The position numbers were made by a program, and so were the translations under genes. Shown piece by piece: positions 37,398 to 47,376 of a stretch of 64,000 nt of DNA. Each line of letters opens with the position of its first letter. Position 1 is the stretch's first letter. The stretch comes from Silvania hatchlandensis (GTDB lineage Bacteria; Pseudomonadota; Gammaproteobacteria; Enterobacterales; Enterobacteriaceae). Under the pieces are notes generated by a model that searched no databases, was not told the DNA's origin, and saw nothing but the letters and a program-made list of their open reading frames with translations. The stretch spans positions 310,001 through 374,000 of the forward strand of contig NZ_JAMGZK010000055.1 of NCBI RefSeq assembly GCF_025564065.1. Direction: 5' to 3'.

Positions 37398-38117
37398 ATG
37401 ATGCGCAAAACGCTGCTTGCGGCGACTTTAATGACCACCGCACTGACTGCTCACGCAGAGTACAAATGTGAAGTCACGCCGCGCGACGATGTGATCCTGA
37501 GCCCGCAAACCGTGCAGGTGAAAGGCGAGAACGGCAATCTGGTGATCACCCCGGATGGCAACGTTATGTTTAACGGCAAGCAGCCCACCCTGAGCGCTGC
37601 CCAGCGCGAGCAGGCAAAGGATTATCAGGCCGATCTGCGCAGCGCGCTGCCGTGGATCAACGAAGGCGCTCTGACCCGGGTTGAAAAAGGCCGCGTCGCG
37701 CTGGATAAAATCATCGCCAAAGAGGTGGGGGAGAGCAGCAATATGCGCTCGCGCCTGACCAAACTGGACGCGCAGCTCAAAGAGCAGATGAACCGTATTA
37801 TCGAACGTCGCACCGACGGCCTGACGTTCCACTATCAGGCGATTGATCAGGTGCGTGCCGACGGACAGCAGCTGGTGAACCAGGCGATGGGCGGCATTTT
37901 GCAGGACAGTATTAACGAGATGGGCGCTAAAGCGGTGCTGAAAGGCGGCGGTAACCCGCTGCAGGGCGTACTGGGTAGTCTGGGCGGCCTGCAAACCTCG
38001 ATTCAAAACGAGTGGAAAAATCAGGAAGCGGACTTCCAGGCATTCGGCAAAGACGTGTGTAAACGCGTTGTATCACTGGAAGAGAGCCGCAAGGGGCTGG
38101 TGGGGACGCTGAAGTAG
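37398..38117 (+). CDS. yggN: YggN, periplasmic DUF2884 protein
   Basis: 239 residues from ATG 37398. Sec signal peptide at 1-20 (RKTLLAATLMTTALTAHA). Matches YggN throughout: DDVILSPQTVQVKGENGNLV, ITPDGNVMFNGKQ, RLTKLDAQLKEQMNRIIERR and GGILQDSINEMGAKAVLK. Function unknown. Starts 18 bases beyond the yggL terminator with GAGGGAG upstream. Confidence 0.94.
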   Translation: MMRKTLLAATLMTTALTAHAEYKCEVTPRDDVILSPQTVQVKGENGNLVITPDGNVMFNGKQPTLSAAQREQAKDYQADLRSALPWINEGALTRVEKGRVALDKIIAKEVGESSNMRSRLTKLDAQLKEQMNRIIERRTDGLTFHYQAIDQVRADGQQLVNQAMGGILQDSINEMGAKAVLKGGGNPLQGVLGSLGGLQTSIQNEWKNQEADFQAFGKDVCKRVVSLEESRKGLVGTLK

Positions 38118-38141
38118 GTTTTGCTTAAGTGCGGTCTGGGC

Positions 38142-38218
38142 CCCTCACCCTACCCTCTCCCACAGGGAGAGGGGATGTTTAGCACCCTCTCCCTGTGGGA
38201 GAGGGCTGGGGTGAGGGC
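38142..38218. repeat. Paired inverted CCCTCTCCC palindromes (intergenic repeat)
   Basis: Two 21-bp palindromes, at 38153-38173 and 38184-38204, are arranged head to head and enclosed by outer arms CCCTCACCC and GGGTGAGGG. The whole can fold as two hairpins or one long cruciform. Related single copies appear at 2651, 33588 and, more weakly, 46510. It contains the stop codon and last dozen codons of the DUF559 gene. Confidence 0.8.
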
Positions 38219-38544
38219 AACTGTCGATTCAGATGGGTAAGGATCGTCATCAGCACACTTTCTTCATTCACTCTGAATTCGTTATTCCAGAACCTAATCA
38301 CACGCCAGCCATGCGCATTTAGATAAGCCGTTCTGCGTAAATCGTACCCCTCATTATCCTGATGCTGTCCACCGTCCAGCTCAACGATCAGTCTCGCCTT
38401 GAAGCAGGCGAAATCCACGATCCAGGGGCCAATCGGCATTTGTCGGCGAAACTTAAAACCATAAAAACGACGCCCCCTTAACAAATACCAGAGGCGTCCT
38501 TCTTCAGGCGTCATATTCGTGCGTAAGTATTTTGCGTTATCCAT
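38179..38544 (-). CDS. DUF559 / Vsr-like endonuclease-domain protein
   Basis: 121 residues from ATG 38544. DUF559 proteins have a PD-(D/E)XK nuclease-like fold related to very-short-patch-repair endonuclease. The core motifs are visible: TPEEGRLWYLLRGRRF, FRRQMPIGPWIVDFACFKARLIVELDGGQH (Asp, Glu and Gln of the active site), and GWRVIRFWNNEF. Biological role unknown. The last residues PSPQPSPTGRGC are encoded by the palindromic repeat at 38142, so the natural C-terminus has been replaced or extended by repeat DNA. Confidence 0.88.
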   Translation of the reverse strand: MDNAKYLRTNMTPEEGRLWYLLRGRRFYGFKFRRQMPIGPWIVDFACFKARLIVELDGGQHQDNEGYDLRRTAYLNAHGWRVIRFWNNEFRVNEESVLMTILTHLNRQLPSPQPSPTGRGC

Positions 38545-38607
38545 CCCCACACTCTGCCAGCTAATTCCTCAGCCAGCAGAGCGGGATGCAAAATCCTGAA
38601 TCTGTCT

Positions 38608-39750
38608 TCAGGAATCTTCGGCGAGGAACAGCTCAAGAAGGGAGTTTAAGAACAGTTTGCCGTGCTCGGTTATCTGCCAGAAATCGTCGCACTCGGTCAG
38701 ATAGCCCTGCGCCAGCGCGGCGTCAATCTGTGGGCGGATGACCGCTTCGGAAAGACCGGTATAGCGGGCAAACTCCGCGCGCGGCGCGGGTTCCAGCAGA
38801 CGGAAGCGGTTCATAAAGAACTCGAATGGCTTGTCGTGCGCTTCAACGTCATGTTGACGCTCCAGATAGCGCCCTTCCATATAGCCACGCGGATGGCGCG
38901 TTTTGGTGGTACGCAGGATGCGCCCGTTCGGGAAGCTCACTTTGCCGTGGGCGCCGCAGCCAATCCCTAAGTAATCGCCAAACCGCCAGTAGTTCAGATT
39001 GTGCTGACACTGGTAGCCCGGCTTTGCATAGGCCGAGGTTTCGTACTGCTGATACCCGGCGGCAGTCAGCAGCTGGTGGCCCTGCTCGAAGATATCCCAC
39101 AGCGCGTCATCGTCGGGTAGCACCGGCGGGCGCGAGCCAAACAGCGTGTTGGGCTCAATCGTCAGCTGATACCACGAGAGATGCGGCGGATTCAGATCGA
39201 TGGCCTGGCGCAAATCGTCCAGCGCTTCGTCCAGCGATTGATCCGGCAGGCCGTGCATCAGGTCGAGGTTAAAGCTGCGCAACCCCAGTCCGGTCGCCAG
39301 GTGTGCGGCGCGCTTTGCCTCATCCGGGCCATGAATACGCCCCAGACGCTGCAGTTTTGGCGCACTAAAACTCTGCACCCCGATCGAGATGCGGTTCACC
39401 CCGGCGCGCTGATAGTCGACAAAACGATCGGCCTCAACGGTGCCCGGATTGGCCTCCATGGTAATTTCTGCATCCGCTGCCAGATTCAGACGTGCGCGCA
39501 CGCCGTCGAGCAGCGTCTGCATCGCCGGGCCCGAGAGCAGGCTCGGCGTACCGCCACCGATAAAAATGGTCTTAACTTCACGTCCCTGCGCGTAAGCAAC
39601 GTCGGCATCCAGATCCTGCAACAGGTGCTGAACGTAGTCGTCATGCGGCACTTCACCCTTCAGCGCATGCGAATTGAAATCGCAGTACGGGCATTTCTGC
39701 ACGCACCACGGGATGTGAATATAAAGACTCAGAGGTGGCAAATTAGCCAT
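38608..39750 (-). CDS. hemW: HemW, radical SAM haem chaperone-type protein
   Basis: 380 residues. Related to coproporphyrinogen oxidase HemN but acts as haem chaperone. The radical SAM cluster motif is [10 protein letters not shown] at about residues 16-25, followed by [16 protein letters not shown] and the HemN C-terminal domain. It overlaps rdgB by eight bases in the conserved yggS-yggT-yggU-rdgB-hemW operon, of which it is the last gene. Confidence 0.96.
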   Translation of the reverse strand: MANLPPLSLYIHIPWCVQKCPYCDFNSHALKGEVPHDDYVQHLLQDLDADVAYAQGREVKTIFIGGGTPSLLSGPAMQTLLDGVRARLNLAADAEITMEANPGTVEADRFVDYQRAGVNRISIGVQSFSAPKLQRLGRIHGPDEAKRAAHLATGLGLRSFNLDLMHGLPDQSLDEALDDLRQAIDLNPPHLSWYQLTIEPNTLFGSRPPVLPDDDALWDIFEQGHQLLTAAGYQQYETSAYAKPGYQCQHNLNYWRFGDYLGIGCGAHGKVSFPNGRILRTTKTRHPRGYMEGRYLERQHDVEAHDKPFEFFMNRFRLLEPAPRAEFARYTGLSEAVIRPQIDAALAQGYLTECDDFWQITEHGKLFLNSLLELFLAEDS

Positions 39751-40336
39751 TACGTAACGCTTCCAGTAACAGTTTTAGTGCGCGCCCACGATGGGAAATC
39801 GCGCTTTTTTCTTCACGACTCAGTTCGGCCGCGGTCTTGCCCTCAGAAGGGACAAAGAAAATCGGATCGTAGCCAAAGCCGCCACTGCCTGCCGCTTCGT
39901 GAGCGATGACGCCAGGCCAGCTGCCGTGACAGACCAGAGGAGTCGGATCCTCGGCATGACGCAGATACACCAGCACGCAGTGGAACTGTGCCTGGCGCTG
40001 TGCATCCGGGACATCTTTCAAGGTTGCCAGCAGCTTTTCCAGATTTTGCTGGTCGCTGGCATCAACGCCGGAATAGCGGGCGGAGTAAATCCCCGGCGCG
40101 CCGCCCAGCGCATCAACCGCCAGACCAGAATCATCAGCGATGGCAGGCAGACCCGTAATCTGCGCGGCGTGACGCGCTTTCAGAATGGCGTTTTCAATAA
40201 ACGTCAGGCCGGTCTCTTCAGCAGAGTCCACGCCCAGCTCGGTCTGCGCGACCACATCCAGACCGAAATCATTTAACAGCGAGGCCAGCTCGCGCACTTT
40301 ACCGGCGTTACCGGTAGCGAGAACAACTTTTTGCAT
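39743..40336 (-). CDS. rdgB: XTP/dITP pyrophosphatase RdgB
   Basis: 197 residues, as in E. coli. House-cleaning enzyme that hydrolyses dITP, ITP and XTP. Motifs: [17 protein letters not shown] with the substrate-binding SxNxxK-type start, [38 protein letters not shown] with the catalytic Asp, and [11 protein letters not shown]. Lies three bases after yggU. Confidence 0.97.
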   Translation of the reverse strand: MQKVVLATGNAGKVRELASLLNDFGLDVVAQTELGVDSAEETGLTFIENAILKARHAAQITGLPAIADDSGLAVDALGGAPGIYSARYSGVDASDQQNLEKLLATLKDVPDAQRQAQFHCVLVYLRHAEDPTPLVCHGSWPGVIAHEAAGSGGFGYDPIFFVPSEGKTAAELSREEKSAISHRGRALKLLLEALRNG

Positions 40337-40339
40337 GGT

Positions 40340-40636
40340 TTAATCCTGTGGTATCAGTGCCGCGACGTCCGTCGGGATGTAATGCGGATTAACAATTTTG
40401 ACCTGCTTGTGGCGACCCAGTTCACCCTTCTCGAGGATCACCTGGCCTTTGGCGACGCGAAACTGTTTCGCCAGATACTTCACCAGATGTGCATTCGCCT
40501 GGCCGTCCACCGGTGGGGCGGTGATGGCGACTTTTAACTCGTCGCCATGCAGCCCAACAATCGCGTCACGGCTGGCTTTCGGCTGAATGTACAGCCGTAA
40601 AACCAGCCCGTCGGCGCAGGTGCTGACAGCACTCAT
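40340..40636 (-). CDS. yggU: YggU family protein (DUF167)
   Basis: 98 residues from ATG 40636, whose ATGA overlaps the yggT stop; an upstream ATG at 40648 would add MDGA. Conserved segments [35 protein letters not shown] and [12 protein letters not shown]. Small alpha/beta protein of unknown function. Confidence 0.94.
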   Translation of the reverse strand: MSAVSTCADGLVLRLYIQPKASRDAIVGLHGDELKVAITAPPVDGQANAHLVKYLAKQFRVAKGQVILEKGELGRHKQVKIVNPHYIPTDVAALIPQD

Positions 40637-41199
40637 AGCGCCATCCACAGCCCCGGCAGCAGGATGTTGCCCGTGGACTGCAGCAGTTCCGCGATACCCA
40701 TGTTGATCACATACAGCAGCAGCACGAGGATCATCGGCGAGAAGTCGATTCCGCCCATCGCTGGCAGCAGGTTACGGATCGGGCGCAGCAGCGGCTCGGT
40801 CAGCTGAATTAACGAATATTCCACCGGGCTACGACCCCGGCTGACCCAGCTCATGATCGCCATTACCATCAGCACCCAGAACACCAGCAGACCGATTGTT
40901 TTTACCAGGATCAGCACGGCGGCGATCCAGATGATCGGCTGGAAGGTGACCACCATAAACAGCACGATCGCTTTGATCACGCACAAAATCAGCGCCACAA
41001 GCATGGATGCGCTGTCGATCGGCCCCATCGGTGGGATCACCCGGCGCAGTGGCCCGATGATTGGCTGGGTCACTTTGACGACAAACTGCGAGAAGGGATT
41101 GTAAAAATCACAACGGGCCCACTGCATCCAGACGCGCAACAAAAGCACCATCGTATACAGTTCAATGACCGTTGAGAGCAAGAAGGTCAACGTCTTCAT
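40633..41199 (-). CDS. yggT: YggT family inner-membrane protein
   Basis: 188 residues containing two YGGT domains, each with the motif [20 protein letters not shown] or [18 protein letters not shown] and flanking hydrophobic helices, four to six in all. Linked in E. coli to osmotic/potassium tolerance. Operon with yggS upstream (30 bases) and yggU downstream (overlap). Confidence 0.95.
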   Translation of the reverse strand: MKTLTFLLSTVIELYTMVLLLRVWMQWARCDFYNPFSQFVVKVTQPIIGPLRRVIPPMGPIDSASMLVALILCVIKAIVLFMVVTFQPIIWIAAVLILVKTIGLLVFWVLMVMAIMSWVSRGRSPVEYSLIQLTEPLLRPIRNLLPAMGGIDFSPMILVLLLYVINMGIAELLQSTGNILLPGLWMAL

Positions 41200-41229
41200 G
41201 GCGTTCCTCAGGTTTCCTTAGTATGGGGA

Positions 41230-41931
41230 TTATTGGGTGTAATCGCGCGCACCGAAAATAGCCGTTCCGATGCGCACCATGGTGCTGCCAGCCGCGATAG
41301 CGGCGTCCATATCGTCCGTCATGCCCAGCGAAAGCGTGTCGACCGTCGGGTAGCGCGCTTTAAGCGCCCCAAATGCTACAGCCATTTGCTGGGCGACGGC
41401 AAATTGCCTGTCGTAATCGGGTTCCGGGGCCGGGATCGCCATTAACCCGCGAAGCTGAAGGCCAGGAAGCGCCGCAACCTGATCCGCCAGCGCATCCAGT
41501 TCGTCCAGCGTAATGCCTGACTTGCTGTTTTCGTCACTGATATTGATTTGAATCAGCACGTTAAGCGGTGTCATATCACCAGGGCGTTGCTCGCTCAGGC
41601 GTGTGGCAATGCGCAGGCGATCGACGGTGTGGCACCAGTCAAAATGCTCGGCGACCAGACGGCTTTTGTTCGACTGCAGCGGCCCGATAAAGTGCCATGT
41701 AAGGTCCGTATGGCCGTTTTCGCGAAAGAGGCGAATTTTCTCTACCCCTTCCTGCACGTAGTTTTCGCCGAATGCGCGCTGGCCTGCCGCGATTGCTTCT
41801 GCGATGGCGCTCGCAGGCTTGGTTTTGCTGACTGCAAGCAGTGCCACTTCTTCTGAAGCACGGCCGCAACGCATTGCTGCGGCTGAGATTTTGTCCCGGA
41901 TCTGTGCCAGGTTGTGCGCAATGTCGTTCAT
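41230..41931 (-). CDS. yggS: YggS, pyridoxal phosphate homeostasis protein
   Basis: 233 residues. Fold type III PLP-binding protein without known catalytic activity that controls free B6 levels. The PLP lysine is in LLAVSKTKPASAI, and the phosphate-binding LSMGMSDD-type loop is present as LSLGMTDDMDAAIAAGSTMVRIG. First gene of the yggS-hemW operon and divergent from yggR with only 17 bases between the start codons. Confidence 0.96.
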   Translation of the reverse strand: MNDIAHNLAQIRDKISAAAMRCGRASEEVALLAVSKTKPASAIAEAIAAGQRAFGENYVQEGVEKIRLFRENGHTDLTWHFIGPLQSNKSRLVAEHFDWCHTVDRLRIATRLSEQRPGDMTPLNVLIQINISDENSKSGITLDELDALADQVAALPGLQLRGLMAIPAPEPDYDRQFAVAQQMAVAFGALKARYPTVDTLSLGMTDDMDAAIAAGSTMVRIGTAIFGARDYTQ

Positions 41932-41948
41932 TTTCCGAGGATCGTTAT

Positions 41949-42932
41949 ATGGATATGGAAGAAATTGTGGCCCTTAGTGTAAAGCATAACGTGTCGGATC
42001 TACACCTGTGCAGTAATGCGCCGCCTCGCTGGCGACGGCGGGGCAAAATGGAGTTGGCGCCTTTTCCGGGGCCGGACGTCGTCGCGCTGATAAAAAGCTG
42101 GCTCAGCGATAAACAGCAGGGGGCATGGTGCACCTGCGGGCAGGTGGATTTTGCCGTGACGCTGCAGAATCAACAGCGCCTGCGCGGCAGCGCTTTTGCT
42201 CATACGCAGGGCTGCTCGCTGGCGCTCCGGCTGCTACCGGAACACTGTCCGCAGCTGCGGTCGTTGGGTACGCCGCGGGCGTTACCCGAGCTGCTGGCCA
42301 GCGATAACGGCCTGATTCTGGTGACGGGCGCCACAGGCAGCGGTAAATCGACCACCCTTGCGGCGATGGTCGATTTTCTTAACTGCTCCAGCGACGGGCA
42401 TATCCTGACCCTGGAAGATCCGGTGGAGTTTATCCATCAGAGCAAGCGCAGCCTGGTCCAGCAGCGGGAGATTGGCCTGCACTGCCCGACGTTTGCCGAG
42501 GCACTTCGCGCCGCACTGCGTGAAGATCCCGACGTCATTCTGCTGGGTGAACTGCGCGACAGCGAAACTATCCGTCTTGCGCTGACGGCAGCGGAGACGG
42601 GTCATCTGGTGCTGGCGACGCTACATACCCGTGGCGCGGCACAGGCCATCGAACGGCTGGTGGATGCCTTTCCCGCTCAGGAAAAAGATCCTGTGCGTAA
42701 ACAGCTGGCGGGAAGCCTGTGTGCGGTGCTGGCGCAAAAGCTGGAGCGGGATAACCAGCAGGGGCGTGTCGCCCTGTTTGAACTGCTGATCAATACCCCT
42801 GCGGCGGCAAATTTGATCCGCGAAGGCAAAAGCTATCAGCTGCCCGGGGTGATTCAGACCGGGCTGCAGGCAGGGATGCAAAATTTTGAGCAGAGCCTCG
42901 CCGAGAGAAGGGCGCAGGGGCGGCTGGGGTAA
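41949..42932 (+). CDS. yggR: YggR, PilT-like secretion ATPase
   Basis: 327 residues from ATG 41949. Hexameric type II/IV secretion-superfamily ATPase of the retraction type. Walker A is GATGSGKST, the Asp box ILTLEDPVEFIH, Walker B ILLGELRDSETIRLAL and the His box TGHLVLATLHTRGAAQAIERLVD. No pilus genes lie alongside, as in E. coli, so its motor partner is unclear. A long frame from 41841 overlaps yggS and is rejected. Confidence 0.94.
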   Translation: MDMEEIVALSVKHNVSDLHLCSNAPPRWRRRGKMELAPFPGPDVVALIKSWLSDKQQGAWCTCGQVDFAVTLQNQQRLRGSAFAHTQGCSLALRLLPEHCPQLRSLGTPRALPELLASDNGLILVTGATGSGKSTTLAAMVDFLNCSSDGHILTLEDPVEFIHQSKRSLVQQREIGLHCPTFAEALRAALREDPDVILLGELRDSETIRLALTAAETGHLVLATLHTRGAAQAIERLVDAFPAQEKDPVRKQLAGSLCAVLAQKLERDNQQGRVALFELLINTPAAANLIREGKSYQLPGVIQTGLQAGMQNFEQSLAERRAQGRLG

Positions 42933-43005
42933 ACCGCGCCATACCTTGTATCCTGCGGCGCTGGCGGTAGAATCAGACTCTGACCTGCACTCACAGAAAA
43001 CGGCT

Positions 43006-43698
43006 ATGTCATCCCAACCGAATCAAAGTCTGATTGACGGCATTCGCTGTCTGCAATATCTGGTCTCCAGCGGCCGCGCCATCGGTTGTCGTGAACTTGC
43101 GCGGCTGATGGGGATCAACACCACAAGGGTGAACCGCCTGCTGATGTCGATGGCCTCCATTGGCCTGACCATGCAGGATGAACAGCGGCGCTATCTGCCC
43201 GGCCCCGGCATTCATGCCCTGGCGGCGCAGGCGATCCGGGGTTCGGAGCTGTTTTCCCGCGCGCTGCCGCAGCTGGAACGTCTGGCACCGCGCGATATCG
43301 TGGTGGCGTTGGGCGTGCTGTGGGAGGATCAGGTGATTTATATCTGGCACTCGGTGCCCGGGAGCCAGACTAGCCAGGCGTTGGCCGGTTACCATATGTT
43401 GCCTGCGTGGCAATCGGTTATTGGGATGTCACTGCTGGCCGCCGAAACGGACGCAGCATTAATACCGCGCTTTAGCCCGGAACAGTGGCAACAGCTTGCC
43501 CCACACGTTGCGCAGCAGCGCCAGCAGGGGCGAGTTATCTGGCATCATGACGACGGCGAGGTCTCAATGGCGCAGCCGGTGGGTGCCCATCATGCCGCGC
43601 TGGCGTTTGCTGGCATGTGGAATATTGACGAGCAGAGCATCCAGAGCCGTCTTGCTGCGCTGACGGCGCTCAACGGCAAACTGCTGGACATGTCGTGA
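43006..43698 (+). CDS. IclR-family-like transcriptional regulator
   Basis: 230 residues from ATG 43006. N-terminal winged helix (about 8-68, SLIDGIRCLQYLV and GCRELARLMGINTTRVNRLLMSMA) followed by a shorter than usual IclR ligand-binding domain (QAIRGSELFSRALPQLERL, PAWQSVIGMSLLAA). The effector is unknown. It is convergent with ruvX and lies 73 bases after yggR. Confidence 0.85.
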   Translation: MSSQPNQSLIDGIRCLQYLVSSGRAIGCRELARLMGINTTRVNRLLMSMASIGLTMQDEQRRYLPGPGIHALAAQAIRGSELFSRALPQLERLAPRDIVVALGVLWEDQVIYIWHSVPGSQTSQALAGYHMLPAWQSVIGMSLLAAETDAALIPRFSPEQWQQLAPHVAQQRQQGRVIWHHDDGEVSMAQPVGAHHAALAFAGMWNIDEQSIQSRLAALTALNGKLLDMS

Positions 43699-43723
43699 GT
43701 GCGGGCACTCCTTCGGGCAGGGT

Positions 43724-44140
43724 TCAGTAACCCTGTTCGAAGAAGCTTTCGAGGATGATCACTGCGGAGGCGGAGTCAACGCTGCCTTTGTTGAGGGCGC
43801 GAAAACCACCATGCTCAAACAGGCCTGCGCGGGCTTCGACCGTGCTCAGGCGTTCATCGTGCAGCTTGATCGCCACGCCAAAACGACCGTGGATCTTATT
43901 GGCAAAATTACGCGCCCTGGCGGTCAGCGGCTGTTCGGTGCCATCCATGTTTAAGGGCAGACCAACGATCACGGCCTCTGGCTGCCACTCTTTTAACAGA
44001 CGCTCAATCAGATTCCAGTCCGGGGTGCCGTTTTGCGCCTTGATGGCCGTCAGCGGGCGGGCGGTGCCGGTAATACGCTGACCAATCGCCACACCGATAC
44101 TTTTGGTGCCGAAATCAAATGCGAGGAGAGTACCGCTCAT
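43724..44140 (-). CDS. ruvX: RuvX/YqgF, pre-16S rRNA nuclease / Holliday junction resolvase-like
   Basis: 138 residues. RNase H-like fold with the acidic site in [32 protein letters not shown], and DERLSTVEA, ending [12 protein letters not shown]. Essential in E. coli, implicated in 16S rRNA 5' processing. Its start overlaps the yqgE stop by one base (TGATG), so the pair is co-translated. Confidence 0.96.
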   Translation of the reverse strand: MSGTLLAFDFGTKSIGVAIGQRITGTARPLTAIKAQNGTPDWNLIERLLKEWQPEAVIVGLPLNMDGTEQPLTARARNFANKIHGRFGVAIKLHDERLSTVEARAGLFEHGGFRALNKGSVDSASAVIILESFFEQGY

Positions 44141-44700
44141 CAGGCATGCCCCGCTACGCCAGGCATGGTCTGGATATCGATGCCAATCAGTTTTGCTGCA
44201 TCACGCCAGCGATCGGCGATCGGGGTTTTAAACAGAATGTTTAAGTCCGCAGGTGCCGTCAGCCACGCGTTGTCGAGGATCTCCTGCTCAAGCTGGCCTT
44301 TTTCCCATGAGGCATAGCCAAGCGCCACCAGCACGTCGGTAGGGTGGTTTTCCGTACCCAGCGTCTCCAGCACGTCGCGGGAGGTGGTGATAACGGTGTT
44401 GTCCGAAATACGGATGCTGGAAGCGAAGCCCGGCGGCGTATGCAAAATAAAGCCACGTTCTTCGGCCAGCGGGCCACCCAGCATAACCGGTTTGTCGAGG
44501 CGAATTTCAGGCACGCGCGCGTCCTGGGAAATTTTTAACTTTTCCAGAATGCCTTCAACGGTAAGATTTTCCAGCGGTTTATTGATGATGATACCCATCG
44601 CGCCATCATCGCTGTATTCGCAGATATAAACGACTGAACGACGGAAAATCGGATCCTGGAGAGCAGGCATGGCAATAAGAAAGTGATGCTGTAAATTCAT
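44140..44700 (-). CDS. yqgE: YqgE (UPF0301)
   Basis: 186 residues from ATG 44700 ([14 protein letters not shown]); the longer frame to 44739 adds an unlikely extension. Conserved motifs: [40 protein letters not shown] and [16 protein letters not shown]. Function unknown; always next to ruvX in enterics. Confidence 0.95.
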   Translation of the reverse strand: MNLQHHFLIAMPALQDPIFRRSVVYICEYSDDGAMGIIINKPLENLTVEGILEKLKISQDARVPEIRLDKPVMLGGPLAEERGFILHTPPGFASSIRISDNTVITTSRDVLETLGTENHPTDVLVALGYASWEKGQLEQEILDNAWLTAPADLNILFKTPIADRWRDAAKLIGIDIQTMPGVAGHA

Positions 44701-44787
44701 TGTCAGAGATCTGTTTCCTGGTTTAAAAAGCGACAGCACCCAGTATGCGTAGAAACCCGGATACTGTCACTAACAGTATTGGCTGTG

Positions 44788-45735
44788 TTATTGCTTCAGA
44801 CGTTTTTCAATCGCGTCCATCAGCATGCCGGTAATAGAGACCGGGAATTCCGCTTCGATCTCGCGAATACAGGTTGGGCTGGTGACATTCACTTCCGTCA
44901 GGCGATCGCCAATGATGTCGAGGCCGACAAAGATAAGCCCTTTGGCCTTCAGCATTGGGCCGACGCGGCGGGCAATTTCCCAGTCGCTTTCGGTCAATGG
45001 ACGCGGCTCACCGCGGCCACCGGCAGCCAGGTTCCCACGGGTTTCGCCACCCTGCGGAATACGCGCCAGGCAGTAGGGCACCGGCTCGCCGTCCACCACC
45101 AGCACGCGCTTGTCGCCATCAACAATGGCTGGAATATAGTTCTGCGCCATACAGTAGCGTGAGCCATGCTCGGTCAGGGTTTCGGCGATTACGCCCAGGT
45201 TTGGGTCACCCTCTTTGACGCGGAAAATGGACGCGCCGCCCATTCCATCCAGCGGTTTCAGGATGATATCGCCGTGCTTCTGCCAGAAGGCTTTCAGCTG
45301 GGCCTTGTTGCGCGTGACCAGCGTGTCAGGCGTCAGATCAGAGAACCAGGCGGTGTAGAGCTTCTCGTTGCAGTCACGCAGGCTCTGCGGTTTGTTAACG
45401 ATCAGGGTGCCTTTCTCTTCTGCACGCTCGAGAATATAGGTGCAGTAGATAAATTCGGTGTCAAACGGCGGATCTTTACGCATCAGGATGACATCGAGTT
45501 CAGCAAGGGGCAGATCCTGCTCGGAGCCAAATTCATACCATTTATCGTAATTCTGCTCGACGTTGACGATGCGGGTGCGCGCCCGGGCTTCGCCGTTAAT
45601 CAGGTAAAGGTCGCTCATCTCCATATAGTGGAGCTGATAGCCGCGACGTTGCGCTTCCAGCAGCATAGCGAAGCTGGAATCTTTCTTGATATTGATGCTT
45701 GCGATGGGGTCCATCACGATGCCGAGCTTAATCAT
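44788..45735 (-). CDS. gshB: Glutathione synthetase
   Basis: 315 residues (E. coli 315-316). ATP-grasp enzyme that joins gamma-glutamylcysteine to glycine. Visible: KLGIVMDPIASINIKKDSSFAM, LILKPLDGMGGASIFRV (ATP-binding loop), and FVGLDIIGDRLTEVNVTSPT with metal-binding Glu and Asn. Lies between rsmE and yqgE. Confidence 0.97.
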   Translation of the reverse strand: MIKLGIVMDPIASINIKKDSSFAMLLEAQRRGYQLHYMEMSDLYLINGEARARTRIVNVEQNYDKWYEFGSEQDLPLAELDVILMRKDPPFDTEFIYCTYILERAEEKGTLIVNKPQSLRDCNEKLYTAWFSDLTPDTLVTRNKAQLKAFWQKHGDIILKPLDGMGGASIFRVKEGDPNLGVIAETLTEHGSRYCMAQNYIPAIVDGDKRVLVVDGEPVPYCLARIPQGGETRGNLAAGGRGEPRPLTESDWEIARRVGPMLKAKGLIFVGLDIIGDRLTEVNVTSPTCIREIEAEFPVSITGMLMDAIEKRLKQ

Positions 45736-45754
45736 TGTCTTCTCCGTTAATGCT

Positions 45755-46486
45755 TCAACCTAAATCGCCAAAACGCACCTGCAGGGCAGTAATGGCGGTC
45801 AGCGCGGTGGTTTCAGTACGCAGAACGCGGGGTCCCAACAGAATATCAGTAAACTGGTAGCGTGCGGTCATGGCGATTTCATCCGCCGACAGACCGCCTT
45901 CCGGGCCAATCAGCAGCCGCACGCGCTCAACCGGCAGCGGCAGCGTATTGATGCTGGCGCTGGCGCGGGGATGCAGGTTGAGCTTCAGGCCCTGCTCCTC
46001 TTCGGCACACCAGGCTTCGAGATCCATCGCCGGGCGGATCTCCGGAACGCGGTTGCGGCCGGACTGTTCGCAGGCGGCAACGGCGATTTTTTGCCACTGC
46101 TGGAGCTTCTTGTTCAGACGTTCGGCATCCAGTTTAACGCCACAGCGCTCAGAAAAAAGTGGCGTAATGAGGCTTACACCCAGTTCGATCGATTTCTGGA
46201 TAGTGAATTCCATTTTTTCGCCACGGGACATCACCTGACCCAGGTGAATATGCAGCGGCGATTCACGATCGTCGATTTCGCCACGCAGGATGCTGACCTG
46301 CACGCTTTTTTTATCGGCGCGGGTAATTTCGGCGTCAAAGACCTGGTTTGAACCATCAAACAGCTGAATCGCCTGGCCTGCGCCCATCCGCAGCACGCGG
46401 CCAACGTGGTTGGCGGCCTCTTCGGACAGGGCAATTTCACTGCCTGCGGTAATCAGTTCCGGGTGATAAATACGGGGAATGCGCAT
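45755..46486 (-). CDS. rsmE: 16S rRNA (uracil1498-N3)-methyltransferase RsmE
   Basis: 243 residues from ATG 46486 ([12 protein letters not shown]), as in E. coli; the upstream extension to 46558 is read from repeat-like DNA. N-terminal PUA-like domain, then a SPOUT methyltransferase domain with the trefoil-knot motifs [15 protein letters not shown] and [16 protein letters not shown]. Twenty bases from gshB. Confidence 0.96.
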   Translation of the reverse strand: MRIPRIYHPELITAGSEIALSEEAANHVGRVLRMGAGQAIQLFDGSNQVFDAEITRADKKSVQVSILRGEIDDRESPLHIHLGQVMSRGEKMEFTIQKSIELGVSLITPLFSERCGVKLDAERLNKKLQQWQKIAVAACEQSGRNRVPEIRPAMDLEAWCAEEEQGLKLNLHPRASASINTLPLPVERVRLLIGPEGGLSADEIAMTARYQFTDILLGPRVLRTETTALTAITALQVRFGDLG

Positions 46487-46509
46487 AGTCAAAGAATTCC
46501 ATCGATCTG

Positions 46510-46549
46510 CCCCCTCAGCCCTGTGGGGAGAAGGTGAGGGCGAGGGGCG
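46510..46549. repeat. Degenerate copy of the CCCTC-type intergenic repeat
   Basis: CCCCTCAGCCCTGTGGGGAG followed by AAGGTGAGGGCGAGGGG resembles one arm of the paired repeat at 38142 with several changes. It lies between endA and rsmE. Confidence 0.5.
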
Positions 46550-46574
46550 AATAAACAATTCCCGCTAGTGTAGG

Positions 46575-47282
46575 TTAGCTCTTTTGCGCCTGGCAAGCGC
46601 GCTGCACGTATGGGTTATGATTCCCCTGTACTTTGGCGATACGCTCATCGCGCTGACACTCCCAGTCCGTCACCGGATACAGTTTGTCCCAGGCGTTAAA
46701 CAGCTGGGTTTGCTGGCGCGAGAGGGTGAGTTCATAGCGATCGCGCATATAGAAGTAGGTCCGGGCGATGCTGCCGCGCGCGCGGACCGGCGGCTCGGCG
46801 AGCTTCTCTTTAAAATCTACCTTCATGGCGCACTGGCCATACTGGCCTTCGCCGCCATTCCACTGGCTGTACATAAAGTTGCCGCGATCGCCATTCACCT
46901 CGCCCACCGCAGGCTGCAGGTTATGCATGTCGATCTCCATCTTGCGGTAGCCAGGATCGTTGTTGCAGTTTTTACGCCCGCCGTCCTGCCAGCACTGACG
47001 CTGGTGGCCGAACTGCCATGCCGGAACCACATGTTCCCATTCAATTCGGCTGGCGCGGTTCTCATTTTTACGCACTTTGTAGCCGCAGGACGCAAGATCC
47101 ACGACCCCTTTTTTACCCTGCCAGTTAATTTTGCAGCCGCAGTAAAAATCGCCCGCAACGTCGGCGTTGACCTTAACGCCAGCAGCTTTGGCTTGAGAGA
47201 AACTGTTGATACCGTCGGCCAGCGCATGGCCTGAAAATGCCGTCGCCAGAAAGGCGACCGCGAGAGAGAAATTACGGGACAT
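46575..47282 (-). CDS. endA: DNA-specific endonuclease I (periplasmic)
   Basis: 235 residues from ATG 47282, as in E. coli. Signal peptide at 1-22 ([20 protein letters not shown]). Beta-beta-alpha metal nuclease with the catalytic [18 protein letters not shown], eight Cys residues in the disulfide-rich pattern, and [13 protein letters not shown]. Non-specific double-strand DNA endonuclease of the periplasm. Same direction as sprT upstream. Confidence 0.97.
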   Translation of the reverse strand: MSRNFSLAVAFLATAFSGHALADGINSFSQAKAAGVKVNADVAGDFYCGCKINWQGKKGVVDLASCGYKVRKNENRASRIEWEHVVPAWQFGHQRQCWQDGGRKNCNNDPGYRKMEIDMHNLQPAVGEVNGDRGNFMYSQWNGGEGQYGQCAMKVDFKEKLAEPPVRARGSIARTYFYMRDRYELTLSRQQTQLFNAWDKLYPVTDWECQRDERIAKVQGNHNPYVQRACQAQKS

Positions 47283-47376
47283 CGTGAACTCCGTGTCAAA
47301 ACGAGCCCGCAACGTAGCGAATGTTGTTCTGGTATGCAATCAGTCAGATCATGAAAGTTCCTGATGATTCCGTCGG

